Source: Symsagittifera roscoffensis (Eukaryota > Xenacoelomorpha > Acoela > Convolutidae). From it: a stretch of DNA of 64,000 nucleotides. The stretch spans positions 45,991,095 through 46,055,094 of the forward strand of contig NC_087071.1 of the NCBI RefSeq assembly GCF_963678635.1, read 5' to 3'. How positions within the stretch are numbered: the stretch's first letter is position 1; every line of letters starts with the position of its first letter. This document shows positions 56,400-64,000 of the stretch, piece by piece. Position numbers and translations under genes: made by a program. The notes beneath the pieces were generated by a model. The model had not been told where the DNA came from and searched no databases. It worked only from the letters and a program-made list of their open reading frames with translations.

Positions 56400-56687
56400 T
56401 GAGATAATTCCTAAATCTTATCTGAAAACTAGACTAATAATATAGTTGAATTATTAGTAAAGTTTAATAAGTAGATATGGATCAATGAATAGAAGGTGAC
56501 TATAATCTTGCAATAGCTAACGAAGAGTGAGTCTTAGTTTTTAGCACAATCGAGCTGTTAGAACAATCGACATGATTGACAGGTCTTTAATTATTATTAT
56601 CCAAATGATCTCTAACATTATAATAATATGGTATACAGTTCACTCATAACGTCCTCTATCCTAGGTGGTCAACTCACTACCACCACT
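56400..56687 (-). repeat. 3' LTR of the 6.8 kb element
   Basis: The plus strand reads TGAGATAATTCC to ACCACCAC plus one base. Its match is 62,947-63,234. The purine run GAGGGGGAAAA (element sense, 56,688-56,698) lies directly upstream and fits a polypurine tract. Confidence 0.95.
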
Positions 56688-56768
56688 TTTCCCCCTCTAG
56701 AAAATTTCAACAACGTATGAAATTCACTCACAAGTTCAAAATGAACAAATTTAGTCAGTCATTAAGTT

Positions 56769-57746
56769 TTAAAGTTTAAATGTCATAGAGTTTTTTTTTC
56801 CTTGTGCTTGTTCCAACTTGCTAGACGTGAATGTTGGTCTCTTTAGTCTCTTCCGCGGTGATGGTGACGGTGTATTTCCTGATGACGATGGATCATCCGT
56901 TTTTCCTTCCTTGCTCTGTAAAGTATTTGACCTCTCCGTTTCTGCCGTTTTCTGATTTTCCTCCGAATTGCCTTGCGTCTTTTTCATCTCTGTTTTTGGT
57001 ACTGCAGAAATTGGACAGTTCGTTCTTTCTATCGCCTGATTCGTAACTTCGCCTCTTTTGTTGCGATTGGTACTATGGAAATTGGGCATTCTTCTGTCAA
57101 TTGTGCATCTGGTTTCTTTTCTGCTGGTGGTACCACCTGCAACTCGTGTTCTAGAGAACTGCTTGATGACATAAATAAATCGATTACTCCACCGCTTGGA
57201 ACTTCTTTTGGTACGTTTGGCGATGCTATGTATCTGGAAGCTAAAGTTGGCGGATTCTTTTTCGCTATCTTTGTCAATGAGGAGTATAAATTCATCGTCT
57301 TGGCTTGCAGTCTGCTCAATGTCTCAAATGGCCTGTCCAATGTCCTGAATGACCTTTCCTTTGTTTTCCGTGTCTGAATTCTCTGTTGACGTTGAAACCG
57401 GTGAAACATCTGGTCTTGGCAATATGTGAACTGGTCTGTTTGTTCCAATTGAGCTGCACTGGTGTAATGGTTTCCTCGGTGTGCTTGCGGCTGGTGTCTT
57501 TTTAGCTAAATCTGAACAAAATGCTGACTTGAATTTCGGTTTTAGTGATATGTGGTTTTTCCTAATTACTTTCCCGTTTTCAGTGATGCAAGTAATTTTA
57601 GTAACCTTGATAAATTTCCCATTAAAATGCTTGAATAAAGGTCGTCCCGTTTTCCTGTCTAAAAATTTCCTATATACCACTACTTTCTTCGGATAGTGAA
57701 TGAGATCGAATTCTAGGCTACTTGTTTTTGTCCTTTGCACTGGCAT
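56769..57746 (-). pseudogene. Fossil element part: post-integrase tail
   Basis: A basic region contains KVVVYRKFLDRKTGRPLFKH and later KFIKVTKITCITENGKVIRK, which looks like the small beta-barrel often found after Ty3/gypsy integrases. Ser/Pro/Lys-rich low-complexity sequence ends it. No separate envelope gene is visible. Confidence 0.55.
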
Positions 57747-57773
57747 CTCCTGTTCTACTCTGAATCGTAGCGT

Positions 57774-58800
57774 TCATTGGTTCAAGTCGCTTCTGAGGCT
57801 TGCTGCTAGTAATGGATTTCTTTCTGTCAGTTTTTGCAGCGCCTCGGATCCTTTCTTGTGTGTGAGGTGTCTTTTGTGTGATTTCCAGTATGATGCTGCT
57901 TTTGCCAGATTTTCTAATGCCCTAATGCTATCTGGCTCTTCCTCAGTTTTCTTCAGTTTTGGTGACACGTCTCGGCTTGCCATTCCCTTCTTCATCACCT
58001 TCGTTCTTGTTCTTGGGTCTGCTGATTCTCGCATTTCCTCCGGCTTCAGTAGGGATCTCTTCAGTCTCTGTTGATCTAGATTTAAAGAACAGATTAGTTT
58101 ATCCCTAAAGTTAGACCGTTCTGTTTTCGGTTTCCGTCCATAATGAAGCTCGAATGGTGACTTCTTAAGATTGCTGTGACGTGATATTCGAATATCTTCC
58201 AATTTTGACTTGATTGCTGTTTGTATGTCCTCAAAATTTGGATCCAATTGCATTGTGCCTAGTTTTCTTTTTGTGGTTTGAATACAGCTTCCTACTAGCC
58301 CACACCCCGGGTGGTCTCCTACTGGACAAAAAAAATGATTTTTTCCCTCCGATTTACAAAATTCTGCTAGTTTAGCATTTTCAAATCCCGAATTTTGGTC
58401 TGTCCTTAAATTCTTCGGTATGCTATGTAGGTGTATAAATTTTTTTAAGAAATTGAGTATTTTTTTGCTCCTTGACTTCCTGGTAATCATGGCAGATGGG
58501 TATTTCAAAAACCGGTCAATAGCGACTATTATAAATAGTTTCTTTCCCCTAGAATCGAACGTTGGGCCGGCAAGATCTATTTGTAACTCCTCGTTCACTT
58601 CTGATAGTTCTGGTAATGGTTCTGCCGAATTGAATGGTTTTGACGTTTTAAGGTTTCTTACCATACGCTTAACATGATCTGCAGGATTGGCATAAGTCAA
58701 TGATCTGCCTATGCATTTTCGGCCACCATAGATATTGTGCCGCATCCACCATTATCCACCTGTCCTGGATGTGTCCTGTGCAATCAAGCCGTTACCGCTT
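57774..58800 (-). pseudogene. Fossil element part: integrase
   Basis: The catalytic core is recognised by LQIDLAGPTFDSRGKKLFII (first Asp), FLKYPSAMI, and LRTDQNSGFENAKLAEFC (second Asp). The helix region after GDHPGCGLVG carries the position of the third acidic residue. KSPFELHYGRKPKTE follows, typical of the end of the core. The zinc-binding region lies upstream. Confidence 0.85.
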
Positions 58801-58803
58801 TCC

Positions 58804-59478
58804 TCAGACATGTTGGACCAGTAGGTCCGCGTCGAGTATGTTATGATGGCCTGTGGTGAAGGATTTCTTGTCTGTGTTCACTGGAGCTTCTTGTGCTTTC
58901 TTATTTCCAACTTTGCTTGATATCATGTTGACCCTCACTGTCTTTTTTAGTATATTTGTTCTGAAATTTGCAAGCATTCGAGCGTAGTTCGTCTTGTTTC
59001 TCTTTGTGGTAGTGATCCTTTTTCTTTTCCTGCTCGCGGCTATCGTCTCCACTGTCTGTCTTGTTACAGTTCTGTTTCTTTCTCCGATTGGGTTTTCCAT
59101 CTGTTTTATAGATGGTAGGTTAAATTTGCTCATTTTCCTCTGAAATTTTTGTTTTGTTGTAGTAATTTTGATTTTATTTGAGCTGATGGGGTTTAAGTTT
59201 AAAGTCGGAGACAATGATTTCTGTATATTTTTGGCTGAATATAACTCCGCTGCCTCTGATTGGTTGGAATTTGTTACGACGCCCTCTCGTGGTGAACTGG
59301 TTAGATGTGACGATGTTGTGAATAAATTAAAATTTGACAAATTTGATTGGTTGAAACTTCCACCGCATGAGTTTCCGCCCTCTCGTTGTGAGTTGTGGAT
59401 TTGCATATCTTGATTTGATTGGTTAAAGATTTTGCCGCGTAAATTTCCAATCTGTACTTGAGGGATGTAAATTTGCAT
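58804..59478 (-). pseudogene. Fossil element part: linker before integrase
   Basis: Asn/Ser/Lys/Thr-rich low-complexity peptide with repeated NQSN and REGG motifs in its first part. It lies between RNase H and integrase and has no recognised domain. Confidence 0.55.
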
Positions 59479-59665
59479 AAATTGATCTGATTGGCTAGTA
59501 TCAAATTCACATCACGATGCGCCCTCTTGCGCATGTGTATACATTTGCATATCTAAATCTGATTGGTAAAAACTTGTTCCTTCTAGATCGGATGTTTTAT
59601 CAATTTTGGCGGTTCTGCATCGAAGATCTGATTGGATAAAATTTTTGTACGAATTATCGACGCCC
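59255..59665. repeat. About 75-bp minisatellite within pol of the 6.8 kb element
   Basis: Five to six degenerate copies share ttgcatatctngatttgattggtt and a cgccctct phrase. They start near 59,262, 59,338, 59,410, 59,484, 59,553 and 59,625. At about 25 codons per unit they encode repeats of the FNQSN...REGG type. Confidence 0.75.
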
Positions 59666-60994
59666 CCTTGCGCTTCGGAAACTGAATGTTTTCCATCGCT
59701 CCCCTTCTCCTTTAATATGAGTTTTTTGGTATTTATTCTGTTTTTCTCTAGATGGGCCTTGACTAACTGAATTTTCTCAATTTCTTTGGTCGCTGCTGGA
59801 GTGTTGATCACCCTACATGCCTCATCAAAGTTTTCAATGGCTTTGACTACGAATTGCTCATCGTATTTTAATGTAGATGGTGCTTCGAGTTTAGGGCTTC
59901 TTGACAAGTAATCTGCCATTCCTATTTTAGCTCCTGCGATATGAGAGATCGTATATTCAAATGGTAACATTCTGTCCGCCCATCTGGTCAGTCTGGATTG
60001 GTATGTTTTGTTACCCCGATTTTTTTGTTAATGCTGTAACTATGGCTTTGTGATCGGTTAAAGTTTGGAATTGGTTACCCAATAAATAATTTCTAAAAAA
60101 ATTCTCATGACCATGCTACGGCGAGTAGTTCGAGTTCGTTAGTGCTGTACTTTTGTTCAGCTGCATTCAAAAGTCTTGATGTCAATGCAATTGTAACCCA
60201 TTTGTCTGGTTCCAACTCTTGCTCTGACGATGCCCCCAATCCTCTGTGACTTGCGTCAGACTTGATCCTGCATTGTTTGATGGCATCATAAAGGTACAAT
60301 TTTGTTATAATTGCGATTAGTTCAAGGATCTTTTTGAATGCATTGTTTGTTTCTTCGCTCCAAACGAATTGTTTTTTGATTTTCTGCCTTCAGTGAAGAT
60401 CGGAGTGGCTCGGTGTGTTTTTGAAGGTTGGGTATGAACCTGGACATGTGGTTTAGTATGCCCATGAATGGTCTCAGTTGTTTCAGAGATTTTGGCGGTT
60501 GTAGTGCCATTACCGCTTCTATCTTCGAATGTTTTGGCCTCACTCCCGTCTCATCTACCTCGAATCCCAGCCAGATTAATTTGGTTTTTGAAAATTTGCA
60601 TTTGCTGAGTTTTAGTGCAAATCCTTCTCTGTCTAACTTTGACAGAATGTTGTCAACTATTTTGTTATGTTTCGTGACCGAGCCTTTTGATACTATTAGA
60701 ATGTCATCTAAAAAACAGAATACTCCTTGGATCCCTTGGACTGTGTTGTCCATTGCCTTCTGAAATTCCTTCGGCATGTCTGTTAGTCCATAGAATCCGG
60801 TTTTGAATCTATGTGTTCCGGTAAATTCACCACATACTATGCTGAAGTTACAGTGTTTGCTCATGGATTCATCTAACGGAAGTTGGCTAAATGCTTATTT
60901 CAGATCTAGTGACCTGAACCAGACTGTGCCCTCTGTTTTGGCTGTGATTATTTTAGCTGCTGAATCGAGGAACTCTAGTAGATTTGGCATCTGA
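59512..60994 (-). pseudogene. Fossil element part: reverse transcriptase and RNase H
   Basis: RT motifs in order are HRFKTGFYGLTDMPKEFQKA, the active-site FCFLDDILIVS (about 60,690-60,725), LSKCKFSKTKLIWLGF and GVRPKHSKIEAVMALQPP. RNase H carries SDASHRGLGASSEQ and the phrase KYSTNELELLAVAWS. Its end reads MLPFEYTISHIAGAKIGMADYLSR. The wording resembles the Mag-like, K02A2.6-type branch of Ty3/gypsy. Confidence 0.9.
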
Positions 60995-61155
60995 AACTTG
61001 TTTTTGTTAATCTGTGAAGTCATTGGTATCGCATCCACTGCTAATTTCACTGTGCCGTCCTTTTTTGCCGTTACGACTACTAGGGCTACGAATTGGTCAC
61101 TTGTGCGTTTATCAATTTTTATTATTTGGCCTTATCTTATGAGTTTTTTTTATTT

Positions 61156-62947
61156 CTACTCCCACTTTGGTTTGGATATGGATTGGCAATTTTCTGCCCT
61201 TTTACTGAACTGAATCGGAATTAATAGTGATTTGAATAAAGTGAACACCTTGTGGTTCTTTGAGCGCCCCAATCTTTGGAATACATCATTGTATTTCTCA
61301 ATAAATTTGTTCTTGCACAAAATCGATTCGGCTGATTCATCGTCGTGCTCTTCTGAAATTGTATTTACTGAATTTTTGGGTGGTTTGAGTTGAGTTGTTA
61401 CTTCCGCAGTTCTGGCTGGATGTCTAAAACTGATAGACATCTGGTTCTGTTGTCGGATATTAAAATTTTTTGCTCCGTTTAGTTTCCATCCATTTGAATA
61501 GATGTCGATTTCTAGTATTCCGAAGAGTTTTATCGGTTTATGGTTGTAGTCGACGTACGTTGTGGATAACGGATACTTATCTAGTGATATAATCTTTGCG
61601 TTGGGATCATTCGCTAACAGAGTTTCTGCTGTGTGTTTGTTTACGAATGATGCTGGACTTCCGGTGTCAATAGTGGCGCTAAATAAAGAGCCTCTTGTTT
61701 TTAGCGTTGTTCTAAGACACTTAGTTTTCCCGGTTGCAGAGTTGATTACTTCTAGATTCTTGACCGTTTCCATTTGTGATGATGTTTCCGAGATTTTTAG
61801 GACTGAATAGTTTTCTTCGCTGTCTGATGATTCTATGAAATTGCAGTCCTCTTCTTCGCCCGGTTCTGGTTGTTCGAGAATGGCAACTTGAGTACTGTTG
61901 CAGCATTTAGCAAAATGTCCCTTTTTCCCACAATTTCTACATGTTGCTCCTCTGGCTTGGCATTTGGCTTTGTGTTCAGGAGTGAATCTTCTCCCACAGG
62001 AATAACATGGTTTAGATTGAGTGTTCGATTGGTCTTGCTGGTTCTTGGGTTTGAAAATTCCTTTCCTTAGCGCTCTGTTCATTCTGTTTTGGACATTGTT
62101 CTTCGATTGGATGGACATCAGTGGTTCTTGTTTAACCCGAAACTGATTAGATGTGTTTATGAAGTTCGCTGAATTGCTCGCTGTAGACGGGTTCTGCTTT
62201 TGGAGATTGTTAGCTGTCACGTATCCCTTCTCCTGAAGCAATGCCGATTTAAGAGTATCGTCTACTGTAGCTCCTGGTCTAATGCAAAGTTCTCTTTGTA
62301 TGTCAGAGAATCTCATTTTTGCAATGAATATGTCGCGGATGACTTCCTTTTCTATCTCCTCTGTCCATCCACAATTTGTAGCTAGTCCTGCTACGCGAAG
62401 ATAAAATGATTCGAGGCTTTCCCTGACGCCATGTGATGCGATGTAGAGTTGCATCCTTTTGATGATATAATTTTTTTCACGTTTCAATAGTAGTTCACAA
62501 GCGTCGTGAAAAAATTTGAATTTTACTGTGTTTAGATTGACATGTACATGTTGTTGGAGGAATCTTTCCTTCCCTTCGTTTTCCAAGGCGAAGAATAACC
62601 TCAATTTTATCCGTGCATTTGCTTCGTGATAGTATACATTTGGACTTATTTTGGGTCCCTTCTTTCGTCGTTCTTCGTTCGCTTTTTTTTTTCCTGAGTG
62701 CCGCTTCTTCCACCGTTTCGGAATTTGGAATCGGTTCAGGTCTTGGTGGGGGGTCGTCATGTACCGTTGCCGGGTCTGAAAGTAGGATATTCGGGTCACA
62801 GTTTTCCTTGAGTGATACGGCGAGAAAGAATTGGCCTATCCACACCTCCCAAGGATAAGGAGGTTCGGTTGACAGTTTACCCCAGAATGAAGGGACTCCT
62901 AGCAGTTCCGTCCTTTCTTCAGAAGAAGAAACTGCTGGCTGCGCCAT
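61156..62947 (-). pseudogene. Fossil element part: gag and protease
   Basis: The gag frame opens with ATG at 62,945-62,947, where the A is the last base of the 5' LTR and TG begin the primer-binding site. The capsid-like helices include YLRVAGLATNCGW and FIAKMRFSDIQREL. Two cysteine knuckles (CYSCGRRFTPEHKAKC and CRNCGKKGHFAKC) lie at about 61,895-62,010. The protease active site SATIDTGSPASFVN lies at about 61,640-61,690. Confidence 0.9.
62929..62946 (-). promoter_or_regulatory. Primer-binding-site candidate of the 6.8 kb element
   Basis: TGGCGCAGCCAGCAG directly follows the 5' LTR in element sense. It would pair with a tRNA ending in ...CTGGCTGCGCCA. The matching tRNA was not identified. 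Confidence 0.7.
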
Positions 62948-63234
62948 GAGATAATTCCTAAATCCTATCTGAAAACTAGACTAATAATATAGTTGAATTA
63001 ATAGTGAAGTTTAGTAAGTAGATATGGATCAACCAATAGAAAGTAACTATAATCTTGCAATAGCTAACGAAGAGTTAGTCCTAGTTCTTAGCACCATCGA
63101 GCTGTTAGAACAATCGACATGATTGACAGGTCTTTAATTAGTAATATCCAAATGATCTCTAATATTATAATAATATGGTATACAGTTCATTCATAACGTC
63201 CTCTATCCTAGGTAGTCAACTCACTACCACCACA
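62947..63234 (-). repeat. 5' LTR of the 6.8 kb element
   Basis: 288 bp with TG...CA ends, matching 56,400-56,687. It is flanked outside by GCCAT. Confidence 0.95.
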
Positions 63235-63310
63235 GCCATTTCGCTTTATGGGATCAGTATTGATATTCCTCATAGTTGTTTTTGTATTCCACAGATCGAT
63301 CAAACAATAG

Positions 63311-64000
63311 AAGTAGCCAGCAAACACGTATCAATCAAAATTTCTTTTAAACTTTGTCAAATACGGGAGTTGTGATTAAGCGATGATAAATTTTAGTTCG
63401 ATAATGCATGCAACGGTTAAAGGAGATGAATTAATCGTGGGAGTAAGATGTGTTGCATCGACACATTAGATATAGATATAAACTTGCTTATAACGTTGAA
63501 TTGACACATTAATAAGTCATCAACAACGTAAAAAAAAGGTTTCTATCAAGAAATTTATGTTATAAACCTTATTTATGTTCTTAAAAAGCGTTTTTTCTTT
63601 AAATAGGCTTTTTTAGTTAGAAAAGCTTTTTATATTTAGAAAGCGTTTTTTATTTAGAAAGGCTCCAACATGAAGCTGCAGCCGATCCGGAAATTATGTT
63701 TCGACCCCCTCGCCAACCAAAGGGTACCCTTTGGTATTATTTTATGAAATTCATTTCCGCCGACCAACCCTTAATAATTTAAATGGCGCCTACAAGCGCC
63801 ATTACATACTATTTTTGAAGGGGAGCGCGCGCCGAAAAAAAGCGCGTTTTTTAAAGAAAATTTTCCAAAAAGTGTTTAAAACGCTATTCTGTCTTCTACG
63901 CGGAGAAAATTTTGTCAAAATAGGAGCTTATAGCGGTCTGAGAGCGCTCTGAAAATCCATTTGGTCCTCCTAAAAATAGACCAATCTTTTCAAAACATTT
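63311..64000. other. Right-edge interval
   Basis: AT-rich DNA with short direct repeats of agaaagcgttttttattta (63,585-63,665) and a GC-rich patch (ggagcgcgcgccg, about 63,821). No gene is seen. It would contain the 3' UTR of the membrane-protein gene. Confidence 0.4.

Larger units (their letters stand above)
56400..63234 (-). mobile_element. Ty3/gypsy-type LTR element inserted in a host exon
   Basis: LTRs of 288 bp lie at both ends and GCCAT is duplicated perfectly outside them (56,395-56,399 and 63,235-63,239). A primer-binding-like TGGCGCAGCC and a purine tract adjoin the LTRs. In minus-strand order it has gag with CCHC knuckles, protease, RT, RNase H, a repeat-rich linker, integrase and a tail. 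The LTRs differ at about 17 of 288 positions (about 6%), so the insertion is of moderate age. The coding part is broken, with around ten breaks. Confidence 0.95.
55904..63310 (+). pseudogene. Host multi-pass membrane protein, last exon split by an LTR element
   Basis: The left part (55,904-56,399) begins behind an acceptor-like ctttaaatagcag. It encodes four hydrophobic spans: VGVMSCAGRLGELIAALVIL, FCLGCLVNSVCSMLLG, TSLIWFLQGLGSGVFF and KLGASLGPLLGSF. The right part (63,240-63,310) continues the same frame behind the 5-bp duplication GCCAT. It supplies one more span (MGSVLIFLIVVFVF), the tail HRSIKQ and a stop. The arrangement resembles the C-terminal half of MFS transporters, possibly the UNC-93/MFSD11 type (GELIAA and the NxxL...LG pattern); that assignment is inference. 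The 6.8 kb insertion replaces the last 23 codons in any unspliced transcript, so this allele is probably altered or dead. Earlier exons were not found. Confidence 0.55.

Overview
This is metazoan DNA, most likely from an invertebrate. An AT-rich host background carries genes with GT-AG introns and TTTTCAG-type acceptors. GC-richer blocks of fossil LTR retroelement sequence are set into it. I cannot name the species. One host start codon lies nine bases behind a 3' splice site, as expected of a 5'-UTR exon or of spliced-leader addition.

The left 39.6 kb is nearly all retroelement, read on the minus strand. Two diverged members of one very large Ty3/gypsy-like family lie head to tail. Copy 1 (about 1-13,100) runs off the left edge. 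Copy 2 (15,271-39,612, about 24.3 kb) is bracketed by direct repeats of about 870 bp with TG...CA ends that differ at roughly 8% of sites. In transcription order the family reads: long leader with a tandem array, gag with a CCHC knuckle, a spacer domain, protease, reverse transcriptase/RNase H, a variable linker, integrase and tail. Beyond pol come a macro-type (ADP-ribose-binding fold) domain, a coiled-coil region, a GDSL/SGNH esterase-like domain and a second SGNH-like domain. In copy 2 about 5 kb of further unrecognised coding sequence follows. The coding cargo beyond pol is about as long as gag-pol itself. Both copies are broken, with on the order of twenty breaks each.

From 40 to 52 kb lies a host gene on the plus strand. 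Four exons with matching phases encode a 581-residue protein with six zinc fingers. The first finger is split by a 5.8 kb intron. That intron grew by tandem copying of a unit of about 2.1 kb. Exon 1 sits in the first unit and is missing from the other two. A 202-bp MITE with perfect 27-bp inverted ends and an 8-bp target duplication sits between units 2 and 3. Intron 3 holds a diverged satellite.

From 55.9 to 63.3 kb the last exon of a multi-pass membrane protein gene, possibly UNC-93-like, is split by a third fossil. This is a 6.8 kb Ty3/gypsy element (56,400-63,234, minus strand) with 288-bp LTRs, a perfect 5-bp target duplication, and readable primer-binding and polypurine sites.

The main novelty candidates are the macro domain and the GDSL/SGNH domains in an LTR element, its size, a pair of covarying leader hairpins, and the exon-skipping intron triplication.
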